A stretch of 64,000 nucleotides of DNA from Odiellus spinosus (GCA_963920705.1 OY987231.1:20561024-20625023), one strand, 5' to 3'; counted from the stretch's first letter, positions 1 through 12,171 are shown. The notes: generated by a model not told the origin, from the sequence alone. Program-made: numbers and translations.

Positions 1-107
1 ACTGACTTTAGGGATAAATTCGTTAACTTTTTGACTTGATGCTCGAGACTGAATTTGTTTTATGAAATTGATTTAAGTCTCTTTCACCTCGCTTTTTTTG
101 CATGGAG

Positions 108-571
108 CAGGGTGACCACTTTTCCTAAATTTCCAATTTTTTTCTATATTTTCACCTCCTTCCTATTTTCTCCTATAATTTGATGGCAATTTCTATAATC
201 TCCTATATTTCTACTCAAAATCTCTAGTTAAGGGTAAAGTTCTAAATCATACTGTCAGCTGTGGCTGTATAAGATTATTTTAGCTTAACTGTGCATTTTC
301 CAGTTAAAATAGTCTGTAAAATTCCATACTATTTAAGCAATTGGATCATATTAATACCATGTTTAAACCGGTGGCGAGAGTTGTGATGCAATAATAAACA
401 TGGTTCCTACTTTTAATTAATTATTTTCCTATTTTACCATATATTTTACACTTATTTCTTCCTATTTTATCCTATATTTTACATAAAATTCTTCCTATAT
501 TCTCCTATATTTCGCAATGAAATTTCCTATATTTCCTATATAGGATTTTCAAATTTTCAGTGGTCACCCTG
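108..571. mobile_element. MITE with 12-bp perfect TIRs and 6-bp target duplication
   Basis: The element begins CAGGGTGACCAC at 108 and ends with the exact reverse complement at 560-571. ATGGAG directly flanks it on both sides (102-107 and 572-577), a perfect 6-bp target duplication. The interior is non-coding and built from degenerate repeats of a TCCTATATTTT-like motif on one strand. At 464 bp with no ORF it is non-autonomous. A CAGGG terminus is common in hAT elements, but hAT duplicates 8 bp. A 6-bp duplication fits other cut-and-paste superfamilies better, so the superfamily is left open. Confidence 0.8.
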
Positions 572-577
572 ATGGAG

Positions 578-1577
578 GAAAACAATGAGAGTCAACCTAA
601 AAGTCAGACTTTGTAACGATTTTGTGTTTTCAAAGCTCTTTTCGGGAGTGTTTTTGGGATTTTGGCAAGTGATCGAATTGTTTTCTTCCGTGATTTTTTG
701 TCAGGTTAGAGGTGTCGAGGTTTGAACAAGTTAATTTCTGTTTGTTTTATCTTTATTCGTAATTTGAAATTATCCACGGGAAGTCTATGATGAATGCGAT
801 GTAATCTCGAATATTTAACTGATTAACCAAATATTTGTGGATAATCTTCTTTAAACCCTGACTTCTATCTCAGGTATATTAATGTCTTAGAAACCAAGGC
901 TTTTTCATTTTTTAACGAGCGAATGTGGAGAAAAGATGTAGGCATATAGGATGTCTAAGAAAAAGGACCCTACAGATCTCCATTAGATATTGCCCCAACT
1001 TTTTCGCTCTGCGCGCCCCGTTTGAAGAAGCTTTTAAGAATACAACCATAGTATACAATATTATATTCGTTCCCTGAACTATATGCAGCTCAACTCTTAA
1101 TATTCCTCGTAGCGTACTTGGTGGCGTTAATTTGCAAGATTTTCCCCTCTGTAAAGCAGAGAAAAAGAAGGGACTATCTTTACACGTAAGGCGTGACATA
1201 TTACCCATTTTTAGAGTTTTGATTATGCGAGATAAGGTTTCAGCGTCCTTATCTTTGCTATAAGTACTTGAGTATCTCGACGCCTATCCGAAGGGAGCTG
1301 CTGGTCCTTATTACCTTGTCAGATGTGTCAATAAAGTTCAAGATTCCGTTAGAACTGCGAAAACTTTGGGAAAAGCTGCTTGAAAAGCTATACGGATATT
1401 ACGATAGAGAATAGGATTACCGCTATATAGGCTTACTTTAAAGGTATCATGAATTAACGAAACGGTTTGTGGGTAGGTCAGCGGTTTTTAAGAACAGCTG
1501 ATTTTTCTTTTAAAATCAAAACAAGCGAATGATTTAAGGAGAACAGTTATAATCATCTTTTCTATAGACATAATACG
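578..1577. other. Intergenic, no gene seen
   Basis: AT-rich unique-looking sequence between two MITEs. The longest open frame (98 codons, minus strand, 912-1208) has no recognisable motif and no splice context, so I treat it as chance. No RNA gene was recognised. Confidence 0.5.
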
Positions 1578-1740
1578 TCTATAGCCGCGCTCATCTAGGC
1601 CTTGGAATCGGTTTAAACGTTTCCCAGGAGTCACGTGAACGGGAAATCGTCTTTACTCGGTTCGATTTGATTGGATTTCTCGAAACTGCTTCGGGAACCA
1701 GTTTCATACAGATTCGACTTCAACACCCGTTGAAGGTTGA
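1578..1740. repeat. Dispersed repeat, AGCCGCGTTCA family, partial copy
   Basis: It starts with TATAGCCGCGCTCAT and continues through a block ending near the phrase CTCGAAACTGCTTCGGGAAC. Recognisable copies of the same block occur at about 2996-3345 and 27877-28060. A related element with clear inverted ends lies at 15174-15357. This copy seems to lack its right terminus. No coding potential. Confidence 0.6.
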
Positions 1741-1777
1741 AATAATATGATTGGCCCGAATTTATATTAACTTTTAC

Positions 1778-2158
1778 CAGAGGTATATAATAACCCCCTT
1801 CGGGGGGAAGTATGAAAGGTAGGCAAAATCGACGAACAACCGCTTTACTCCCAAAAAATAGTTACTATTTTGAACCTGACTAAATTTTCCCTACGCGCAC
1901 TTCCGGAACTCGCGAGCTGAAGTCAACCTTCGACTCCATTTTAACAGATAGCCTGACTCCTGAGACAGGAAGTTCTAAACACAAATCGAGCCGTCTTGTT
2001 TATACAAAGACCATTTACTAGAGTAGCGACATTGAGAAGTCCAGCGCGAGCTAGTGGCCTAGATAGTCAGCAGCGGGCTCTTGTTGTTCGTGATTTTTAG
2101 CATTGGTAGTATAGGGGCTTTCATACTTCCTCCCGAAGGGGGTTATTATATACCTCTG
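1778..2158. mobile_element. MITE with ~40-bp TIRs starting CAGAGGTATATAATAACC
   Basis: The left end at 1778 (CAGAGGTATATAATAACC, then a C-rich/G-rich stretch and AAGTATGAAAG) is repeated as its reverse complement at about 2119-2158 with one mismatch in roughly 40 bp. CTTTTAC flanks both sides (1771-1777 and 2159-2165), a 7-bp target duplication. It becomes 8 bp if the first C of the element is counted. The interior has no ORF. CAGAGG ends are hAT-like, but the duplication length makes the assignment uncertain. Confidence 0.8.
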
Positions 2159-2995
2159 CTTTTACCAAACTTTAGAAATTCATTTAAACACCAAAATCAT
2201 GTCTAAAAATTGTGAAAAATTCTCAAATTCGTTTTATGGCACGGTGATTCTGAAAATATATTCAAAATCTGTTCCATTGTTAGCTCTAAGTTTCCCTTTA
2301 AGTTTTCTTTACCAGAACACGGATGAATGTTCGCGTCAAATTAATTTAGCAACGTGCAAATTATTAATTGCATTACTTCATGCTCACTTTAAATTCTAAT
2401 ACAAGCCTATAGTGTGTCATCTATCAAATATATTAAAAGGTGATCTCTAAGGTTTATTGTTTACGTACTCGAAACTTTATAAGACTCTTTAGAATTATGA
2501 ACGTATCAGATTAATTTTAGCCCTTCTCGGCCGCGTTAAAATGACTTTAAACCGTAGCTTCCATTTTAAAGGGACTTAAGGTTTTTCGAACGTAAGTCAT
2601 TGTGCAATTCTGTTCCGCTTCATAACGCCCCATAATCCTCGGGCAATATATGCTCGTGCTTAGCGCCAAATTTTTCTTCTTTCTTCTAAAAAGACTTGGA
2701 GCTTTTACCGTGTCGCGGTTAAATATGCGGATAAATTTTGCTGCATAGCTAGGGGTTGAAACTGCGGGAAGGAATAAAAATTTGAGAAATTTTTACGTAA
2801 TTTTTTTACATTTTTCTTTGATCATGTTTGAGGAGGTTAATGGTTAATTAAAAATTCTCGCGTAAATGAAATTTGGGATGTCGTATTAAGCCAAAATGAG
2901 GTCTTTGCCTTTTGGCTATCTTCTTGTTCTAGGGGAATCATCACTTAATAATTTCTTATATCAGGGTTTCACTATAAGCTAAGTTCACACTAAAC
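2159..2995. other. Intergenic, no gene seen
   Basis: AT-rich sequence. A 66-codon open frame at 2199-2399 shows no domain or splice context and is probably chance. Confidence 0.45.
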
Positions 2996-3345
2996 TATAG
3001 CCGCGTTCATACGCCTTGCAATCCGTTTCTTTGGAGTCGTGTGAACGGGAAAACGTCTTTTCTCGAAACTACTTCAGCTACGGTCACACTACCATTTCTT
3101 AATCGATTTGAAACGGTTAAGTCAAACCGATATTAAAATCGCCAGGAAACGTTTTAAGCGTAAAGTGTTCACGCGTTACCTTTATAAATCGATTTGCCGT
3201 AACTTCATCTATCGGTTGTTGAAACCGAATCGGTATGAAACTGGTTCCCGAAGCAGTTTCGCGAGAAATCGATCAAATCAATTCAAAGAAAGACACTTTT
3301 CCGTTCACACGACTCCAGCGAAACGTTTTTTTTATCAATAAACTG
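2996..3345. mobile_element. Foldback-like element, AGCCGCGTTCA family
   Basis: The left arm (about 3000-3065: ATAGCCGCGTTCAT, then GAGTCGTGTGAACGGGAAAA) is matched in inverted orientation by the right arm (about 3285-3335, containing CCGTTCACACGACTCCAGC). The middle also carries the block shared with 1578-1740 and 27877-28060, here inverted. The 77-codon frame at 3108-3341 lies inside the repeat and is not a gene. Confidence 0.6.
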
Positions 3346-3931
3346 CTATAAGCGAGCGAAACCCCTGTTACGCTTCGACGATTTAGACTCTTCCACGATT
3401 TTTTCAGTCGTCGCGTTACTTCCTAATTCACCTATAATTCTGAATTTCTCCTGAGAGTTTGATTATTTACGCCGACCTCGTGAATCGCTAGAAATTCTCG
3501 AATTATATCCAGGTTAAGTTAGCTTAGATCGTTGTTCTACTGGGCGTTAATTAACAGTACATTTTGTTATAATGAATTCGAACGCTCCTAAACAAAACTG
3601 TCTAGATTCACGCTCAAATTATTCTCGATAGATCACTTCTCTAATATTCGCGATAGTCTCCCCCCCTATTTTAACGACAACGGACTCGACTAAAGAAAAC
3701 TGCAACTTAATTAGCGTTCATCATTAATTTTCCGGCATCGTCAAGCGACTGAGCTATTTACGGGCTTCCATTAGAAGTAACCCCATTTTCTTCGCCGCCC
3801 GGATATGGGTGTTTTATAGGACTCAAAGTCAACGATCATTAACAGTAGAATCCATAAAACAGCCTGGCTAACCGCCGCAATGGACTCTACTGCAAACTTA
3901 GATTGACTTACGTTCTTGGCATATCCTATAT
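3346..3931. other. Intergenic, no gene seen
   Basis: Nothing with coding, RNA or repeat character was recognised here. Confidence 0.4.
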
Positions 3932-4341
3932 ACAGGGTGTTTCGAAAAATGGTGGTAGGACCTAGCTACTGTGGAGTCTATGGGTCATTTTAAGACGAAA
4001 ATGTTCTATGACGTTTTGTCGTACGGGGCGCCCTTTAAGAGTTACGAAATGAATCCTACGCGGATGACCCCTTAACGTACACTAATAAACGTATACTCAA
4101 TGATAAAATACGCTTAATTATTTATCTGGTTTTTTAAAAGCACGCGTTTGATAAAAATTTGATTTTAGCATTGAGTCTACGTTTATTAATGTACGTTAAG
4201 GGGTCATCCGCGCAGATTCATTTCGTAACTCTTAAACGGCGCCCCGTACGACAAAACCTCATAGAACATTTTCGTCTTAGAATGACCCGTGGAACCCACT
4301 GTAGCTCGGTCCTGCCACCATTTTCTAAACACCTTGTATGT
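3932..4341. mobile_element. Foldback element with ~170-bp inverted arms
   Basis: Two long inverted arms flank a short loop (about 4112-4165). The left arm starts ACAGGGTGTTTCGAAAAATG at 3932. The right arm ends CATTTTCTAAACACCTTGTA near 4338. The arms share many segments (for example GGGGTCATCCGCG opposite CGCGGATGACCCC) with scattered mismatches. The ORFs predicted over 4159-4498 on both strands are reading frames through this repeat. No transposase is present. Confidence 0.75.
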
Positions 4342-6388
4342 ACCCGAGATATTCTCTCCCTTAAACGGCTTCGAGTACAGCAGCCACAACGAATATATAC
4401 TTATTGGAGAGCAAAATGTGGGCGCAGTCATAAGTGGTCTGAATGTAGGAGTAACTCTGCTTTCACTGTACCCATCTTATAGGCACGGCGCCTCTTAATG
4501 GAGTTGCTTCGCTAAAAAACCCAAGAAAAAAATAAATAGGATATATATGAAAGAAATGGCGAACTGAAAAAAACAAATCATCGACTTCTGCGAAAGACAA
4601 CACATTTATTATCCAACGATCATTGTGAGGGAAAAAAAAACAACGGCATCGAATTTTTGATTTATTTCACCATATTATTAGGCAGGCTTTTAAATAAGTC
4701 AAACAAAAAATATTGATAATCAATATATGCCTAGGAAATGGAAAATGTCTCTTGTTGCGTTATAGGAATCTTTTCAATTTTACGAAAAATAATATGATAT
4801 AGATAATTATACTAGGGTACTTATGCCTCTAGGGTTACGTCCTCACTCGGCGCGTAATAAGGAGATAACATTTCAAAGACAATCAGGTACTTTAACACGT
4901 AGCAGCTGGTCGTCGTGAGTTTGACAGTTGACACCATACCTATAGTAGGGTCTATCATTTTATAGCCAATATAGATGGTGTTATAGTCTTTGTAGTTCAT
5001 TATTCTCTGTAGCAGATATAAAACTTATTTCCGGATCCTGTGACGATGATTGGTCACCGAAGCAATGACGTCATTTAAAACTTCTCGTTTTTTAGTCATT
5101 TTTCGCTGCGGAAATCGCTTGACAAAAATTACTCATAGAAAATTTTCTCCGATACGAATTTTTGGACAAAAAGCGAAAAACATAAACCCTATTTTAAAAC
5201 AAAACCTTTCCTCACTAAATTGTTAATTCCCTGACGAAAATATTTCGTTTTTCGCTGCCAAAATTTGTCACAAAGTCTTTAAGATATCGATGAATGCAAA
5301 AACGAAATACATTGTAGATTAAAAAAAAACCGCCATCGTCACTTAACGCTTTTCACAATGAAGTTCTTAATTAAAGGAAGCATTGTGCAAGGTTAGAGGC
5401 GCCAAACAGGCAGCAAAGTCGATATTCGGATAATGGGAAAAAGATCTAAAAAGGGTGCGAGAGAAAGAGAGAGAGGCTTCGCGCCTTTTTGTCTTTTTCA
5501 AAGTATAGCGGAACTACTTTCAATGACGGAAGTATTTTTTATTGGCGCGTAATTAGGTCGCGTGATGACGGGGAGCGATTCAACCGGAAGACCGGAACTT
5601 CATCGAGAAAGGATAGGGTGGGTTTTCTAACTCGGGCCCCTGAGGTACCTGCGCCAATAAATTGGGGCATGTAAATCGCGCGAGAAGGTAGAAGGGATCC
5701 AGTATTAGGGGAGGGATAAATCCCGCTTTCAGACACTCTGTCGCCTTATCCCCAAAAATTGCCTCTCTCTCTCTCTTCTTTCGTATATACGCCGATCTAA
5801 TAATAGAAAGACCGCTAGAACAATTTGGGTACCCGAATCTGGTGAATGGACTAATAATTAGGGAACTCGGACAGTGATTAAGCTTTAGATAACCACGGGA
5901 AAACCCTTCGTTTTCAAATTAAGCGGCACAAATTTGTTCGAGTACTCAACTTGGTATTAAAAGATAATTTAACAATGTAGGCCTATATATATGAAAGAAT
6001 CATATTTTATTATAACTGTTGGGTATTACAAAGCAGAACGTCAAAGTTTTTTAGGGGGGGGGGGGACCGTGTTGATATCAAGGAGGATTAGGTAATGGAG
6101 TTGTAATAAAGATTAATATAAAGCGATTTTGATTTTAAAAGATTGACCAATGTGCTCACATCTCAAATAAATTTATTTCATTTTTCATACCACATGTCAC
6201 GTGTGTGATTTCCTTAGTGTTAATTTTAAAATTAACATTAAGATATCACAGGTAAAATAAAATAATTATCTGTCTACCCCTACGAGTCGTTTTCATCCAG
6301 AACATGAAAGCTATACGGTTGGAACACTTCTACAGGCTCTGGTAATGTGAATCGAATAAAAGGAAATATATTTTTGGTTCAAAATTGA
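4342..6388. other. Intergenic, low-complexity patches only
   Basis: No gene recognised. It contains purine-rich GAGA-type runs near 5460-5480 and 5760-5780 on opposite strands, a poly-G run near 6053-6065, and a perfect 18-bp palindrome GTTAATTTTAAAATTAAC at 6219-6236. The two overlapping 61-65-codon frames at 5489-5736 have no supporting features. Confidence 0.5.
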
Positions 6389-8790
6389 ATATATCAAAAA
6401 TGTCTTTGCGAACAAAGACCCAGAAGGACATGTTATGGCCTTGAATGTCTGAAGTGACAGATATTATATCAAAAATGTCTTTGCGAACAAAGACCCAGAA
6501 GGACATGTTATGGCCTTGAATGTCTGAAGTGACAGATATTTAATTTTCTTTTAAAACATTAAATTTAAATACAATTAAATTTTCTTTTAAAACATGAAAT
6601 TTAAATACAATTAGATTTTCTTTTAAAACGAAATTTAAATATAATCACAATCTGGCACGATTTAGAGTTTCAAATTTCAATACAACTGATTTTATTCACT
6701 CGGAAATATTTAAGAAAAACATAACAGACGATTTTCTCCCATTGACGCTTAACATTAAATTTCGCTTGATTATTTTTCAGGGATTACGTGTCAAACAAAA
6801 GGAAACTTTTCGTTCGATAGAAAAATATACTTAATTTAGCTTTGGCTTTAGGCTAGACTCAAAGTTCTATGATCTGATCTCATACCTTAATGGCCTTGAA
6901 TGTCTGAAGTGACAGATATTTAATTTTCTTTTAAAACATTAAATTTAAATACAATTAAATTTTCTTTTAAAACATGAAATTTAAATACAATTAGATTTTC
7001 TTTTAAAACGAAATTTAAATATAATCACAATCTGGCACGATTTAGAGTTTCAAATTTCAATACAACTGATTTTATTCACTCGGAAATATTTAAGAAAAAC
7101 ATAACAGACGATTTTCTCCCATTGACGCTTAACATTAAATTTCGCTTGATTATTTTTCAGGGAAAACGTGTATTGAACTGTTATTTTTCAGTATAACGCG
7201 AGTCCACTTTATGTTTTCTTAGTTTAACCCGAATTTCCACGACTCGCAATTGAACGGATCGTTAAAAATACTCCCGGTTTATTGGAATGGGTATATGATA
7301 AAGGGAAATGTGTTTTTTAAAGCCCGTTTAAAGTCACCTTCTTTTCTAACTTAGCAGACGACGCAAACCATAACAATTTGTACTTTCAAAGCTATATTGC
7401 GCGCGCGAGGGAAGAGAATTTCAAAGCGACGAATTTTAGAGCGGATAAGGTTTTTAAATAAATTGTAATACTTTCATTTTTCTTTTCATTAAAACCGTAC
7501 AATTAAAATGATGATTTCCATAAGGGACCACTAATTAGTTATTAGGAGTTATAAAAAAAACATTATCCATGGATTAGGTTTGTTCGTTTGCAATCCAAAT
7601 TAAAAATTAAAATATGGGGAATTTTTATTCCCTTTAAATTCCTTGTATAAGCATCCGTAAGCTAACATGAACGAATTGCCTCGACTAAAGTCGAGGAGTT
7701 GTAATAAAACATTATCCATGGATTAGGTTTGTTCGTTTGCAACCTAGATTAAAAATTAAAATATGGGGAATTTTTTTCCCTTTAAATTCCTTGATAAGCA
7801 TTCATAAGCTAACATGAACGAATTGCCTCGACTAAAGTCGAAGAGTTATAATAAAGCATTATCCATAGAAAACATTATCCAATTAAGGTATGAGATCAGA
7901 TCATAGAACTTTGAGTCTAGCCTAAAGCCAAAGCTAAATTAAGTATATTTTTCTATCGAACGAAAAGTTTCCTTTTGTTTGACACGTAATCCCTGAAAAA
8001 TAATCAAGCGAAATTTAATGTTAAGCGTCAATGGGAGAAAATCGTCTGTTATGTTTTTCTTAAATATTTCCGAGTGAATAAAATCAGTTGTATTGAAATT
8101 TGAAACTCTAAATCGTGCCAGATTGTGATTATATTTAAATTTCGTTTTAAAAGAAAATCTAATTGTATTTAAATTTCATGTTTTAAAAGAAAATTTAATT
8201 GTATTTAAATTTAATGTTTTAAAAGAAAATTAAATATCTGTCACTTCAGACATTCAAGGCCATTAAGGTATGAGATCAGATCATAGAACTTTGAGTCTAG
8301 CCTAAAGCCAAAGCTAAATTAAGTATATTTTTCTATCGAACGAAAAGTTTCCTTTTGTTTGACACGTAATCCCTGAAAAATAATCAAGCGAAATTTAATG
8401 TTAAGCGTCAATGGGAGAAAATCGTCTGTTATGTTTTTCTTAAATATTTCCGAGTGAATAAAATCAGTTGTATTGAAATTTGAAACTCTAAATCGTGCCA
8501 GATTGTGATTATATTTAAATTTCGTTTTAAAAGAAAATCTAATTGTATTTAAATTTCATGTTTTAAAAGAAAATTTAATTGTATTTAAATTTAATGTTTT
8601 AAAAGAAAATTAAATATCTGTCACTTCAGACATTCAAGGCCATAACATGTCCTTCTGGGTCTTTGTTCGCAAAGACATTTTTGATATAATATCTGTCACT
8701 TCAGACATTCAAGGCCATAACATGTCCTTCTGGGTCTTTGTTCGCAAAGACATTTTTGATATAATATCTGTCACTTCAGTCTAACACGAA
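6389..8790. repeat. Compound inverted repeat made of tandem 75-bp and 380-bp units
   Basis: The left arm (6389-7163) has two tandem 75-bp units, then one full 380-bp unit (6511-6890) and a truncated second 380-bp unit. The right arm (7882-8790) is its reverse complement with two full 380-bp units (7882-8261, 8262-8641) and again two 75-bp units. The copies look identical or almost so by eye. The 75-bp unit contains a hairpin GTCTTTG-CGAA-CAAAGAC. No ORF of note. The block could be part of a large non-autonomous element or a segmental inversion-duplication; sequence alone does not decide. Confidence 0.85.
7557..7870. repeat. 149-bp tandem duplication in the centre of the inverted repeat
   Basis: Two copies of a 149-bp unit start at CATTATCCATGG (7561 and 7710), with a truncated third near 7858. 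Each carries a perfect hairpin CCTCGACT-AA-AGTCGAGG (slightly degraded in the second copy). It lies in the spacer between the two arms of the 6389-8790 inverted repeat. Confidence 0.75.
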
Positions 8791-8825
8791 AGTGTTAACT
8801 TCTATATTAAAAGACTAGCCCTTTA

Positions 8826-11285
8826 AAAAGTGATTCAGTCAAATCTCTACATTTTTACCATTGCCCTTTAATCCCAATTAAAATTAATTTTTTCATTATT
8901 TTTGATGTTAATAGCTGCGGCAGCCGCACTTGATTCAGTCAAATCTCTACATTTTTACCATTGCCCTTTAATTCCAATTAAAAAAAAATTTTACATTATT
9001 TTTGATGTTAATAGCTGGGGGAGCCGCACTTGATTCAGTCAAATCTCTACATTTTAACACTGCCCTTTAATCCCAATTAAAATTAATTTTTACATTATTT
9101 TTGATGTTAATAGCTGGGGCAGCTGCACTTGATTCAGTCAAATCTCTACATTTTTACCAGTGCCCTTTAATCCCAATTAAAATTAATTTTTACATTATTT
9201 TTGATGTTAATAGCTGGGGCAGCCGCACTTGATTCAGTCAAATCTCTACATTTTTACCATTGCCCTTTAATCCCAATTAAAATTAATTTTTTCATTATTT
9301 TTGATGTTAATAGCTGCGGCAGCCGCACTTGATTCAGTCAAATCTCTACATTTTTACCATTGCCCTTTAATTCCAATTAAAAAAAAATTTTACATTATTT
9401 TTGATGTTAATAGCTGGGGGAGCCGCACTTGATTCAGTCAAATCCCTACATTTTAACATTGCCCTTTAATCCCAATTAAGATTAATTTTTTCATAATTTT
9501 TGATGGTAATACCTCCGGCAGCCGCACTTGATTCAGTCAAATCTCTACATTTTTACCATTGCCCTTTAATCCCAATTAAAATTAATTTTTACATTATTTT
9601 TGATGTTAATAGCTGGCGCAGCCGCACTTGATTCAGTCAAATCTCTACATTTTTAAAATTGCCCTTTAATCCCAATTAAAATTAATTTTTACATTATTTT
9701 TGATGTTAATAGCTGGGGCAGCCGCACTTGATTCAGTCAAATCTCTACATTTTTACCATTGCCCTTTAATCCCAATTAAAATTAACTTTTTCATAATTTT
9801 TGATGTTAATAGCTGGGGCAACCTCACTTGATTCAGTCAGATCTCCAAATTTTTACCATTGCCCTTTAAACCCAATTAAAATTAATTTTTTCACAATTTT
9901 TGATGTTAACAGCTGCGGCAGCCGCACTTGATTCAGCCAGATCTCTACATTTTTACCATTGCCCTTTAAACCCAATTAAAATGATTTTTTTCACAATTTT
10001 TGATGTTAACAGCTGGGGCAGCCGCACTTGATTCAGTCAGATCTCTACATTTTTACCATTGCCCTTTAAACCCAATTAAAATTAATTATTTCACAATTTT
10101 TGATGTTAATAGCTGGGGCAGCCTCACCTGATTCAGTCAAATTTCAACATTTTTACCAGTGCCCTTTAATCCCAATTAAAATTTATTTTTTCGTTATTTT
10201 TGATGTTAATAGCTGGGGCAGCCTCACTTGATTCAGTCAAACCTCTACATTTTTACCAGTGCCCTTTAATCCCAATTAAAATTAATTTTTTCATTATTTT
10301 TGATGTTAATAGCTAGGGCAGCCGCACTTGATTCAGTCAAATCTCTACATTTTTACCATTGCCCTTTAATCCCAATTAAAATTATTTTTTTCATTATTTT
10401 TGATGTTAATAGCTGCGGCAGCCGCACTTGATTCAGTCAAATCTCTACATTTTTACCATTGCCCTTTAATCCCAATTAAAATTAATTTTTACATTATTTT
10501 TGAAGATAATAGCTGGGGCAGCCGCACTTGATTCAGTCAAATCTCTACATTTTTACCATTGCCCTTTAATTCCAATTAAAAAAATTTTTTACATTATTTT
10601 TGATGTTAATAGCTGGGGGAGCCGCACTTGATTCAGTCAAATCTCTACATTTTAACATTGCCCTTTAATCCCAATTAAAATTAATTTTTACATTATTTTT
10701 GATGTTAATAGCTGGGGGAGCCGCACTCGATTCAGTAAAATCTCTACATTTTTACCAGTGCCCTTTAATCCCAATTAAAATTAATTTTTTCATAATTTTT
10801 GATGTTAATAGCTGCGGCAGCCGCACTTGATTCCAGTCAAATCTCTACATTTTTAGTTTTTTACCAGTGCCCTTTAATCCCAATTAAAATTAATTTTTTC
10901 ATAATTTTTTATGTTAATACCTCCGACAGCCGCAGCGAAATCATTATATTTTCCCCATTGCCCTTTAAACCCAATTAAAATGAATTTTTTGATCAATTTT
11001 GATGTTAATACCTCCGAGAGCCGCAGCGAAATCATTATATTTTCCCCATTGCCCTTTAAACCAAATTTAAATTAAATTTTTCATCAATTTTGATGTTAAT
11101 ACCTCCGACAGCCGCAGTGAAATCTTTATATTTTCCCCATTGCCCTTTAAACCAAATTTAAATTAATTATTTCAGCAATTTTGATGTTAATACCTCCGAC
11201 AGCCGCAGCGAAATCTTTATATTTTCCCCATTGCCCTTTAAACCAAATTCCAATTAATTTTTTCATTATTTTTGATGTTAATACC
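8826..11285. repeat. Satellite array, ~100-bp monomer, about 24 copies
   Basis: Head-to-tail monomers are recognised by TTGATTCAGTCAAATC recurring at 8831, 8931, 9031, 9130, 9230 and onward, a period of 99-100 bp. Each monomer contains TGCCCTTTAATCCCAATTAA and TTTTGATGTTAATAGCTG. The last four monomers (from about 10920) are a diverged, roughly 90-bp variant in which CTCCGACAGCCGCAG replaces the start. This gives the array a graded edge. It abuts the compound inverted repeat through a short junction with the hairpin AACAC-GAAA-GTGTT (8793-8806). Confidence 0.92.
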
Positions 11286-11373
11286 TTCCTTATTGCCGTT
11301 CGGAATGGCAAGTCGTTCGGAATTTCACTCATTTTTAAAAAGGAGAGTACTTTTAAGGCGGAGAAATTGAAAA

Positions 11374-11879
11374 TTAATGTTATTCTATGAGATTTAGATT
11401 TTTTGAAAGAGACTTACCTTTCAGATTTATTTTCTAATGCTTCCAAATATTTTACAGGCTTTATTTTAAGACTAATTTCATAATTTTATACCGATTAGTT
11501 TGGTCACAGTCTATAAACGGCAAAAATATGAAGAAGGAGAAATTAAGTCATTAGAGTTCAACACCCATAGCCACCAAATCAAGCGCGCGCGCTCGTGCTC
11601 GTGATTTTAAAAAGCCATATAAAACCTAAGCCTAATTTGTCAAATTAGGCTTAGGTTTTTGGCGAATCTATTTCTCCGCCTTACTTTTTCCTCCGTTTTC
11701 ATGAATAGACTGTGGGCCAACTAATCGGTGTAAAATTATGAAATTAGTCTTAAAATGAAGCTCGAAACTTAATTCATACCACACGGAAAATCCAAGTGTG
11801 AAAAATATCCGGAAGTATTAGAAAATAAATCTGAAAGGTAAGCCACTTTCAAAAAACCAAATCCCATAGAATAACATTA
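11374..11879. mobile_element. Large inverted-repeat element with a perfect 39-bp central palindrome
   Basis: The ends are TTAATGTTATTCTATG at 11374 and its near-complement CATAGAATAACATTA at 11879. The arms pair over about 190 bp (for example TTACCTTTCAGATTTATTTT opposite AAAATAAATCTGAAAGGTAA). The right arm carries about 50 extra bases. At the centre, 11621-11659, the 19-bp arm AAAACCTAAGCCTAATTTG pairs perfectly with its complement around a single T. No ORF. It is probably a foldback MITE. Confidence 0.75.
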
Positions 11880-12091
11880 CGAATTTGGCCATGCGCGAAA
11901 CCAGCTAAGTACCAAAAAAAGGGTCAACTTCAGAATTAATTTTAAAATACTTAGACTTAATATTTTTAAATGAAACTTGAAAAGTTCAACATTCGAACCT
12001 TGCTCTACCACTTAAAATTGATTTTAACCGTAACAAATAATTCCTCTTTTAGTTCTGCGATGCAAGGGACATGTCCTCGAAAGAGTCGATT

Positions 12092-12171
12092 TTAATGTTA
12101 TTTCAATGGGGAAATGGAGCGTTCTGATTGGCTAAAGGTCCATTTTTTTAAGGAAATCAAAATAACATTAC
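12092..12171. mobile_element. Short element sharing TTAATGTTATT ends
   Basis: An 80-bp segment starts TTAATGTTATTTC and ends AAATAACATTA, the same terminal sequence as the 11374-11879 element. It could be a very short member of that family or a coincidence of AT-rich sequence. Confidence 0.4.
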
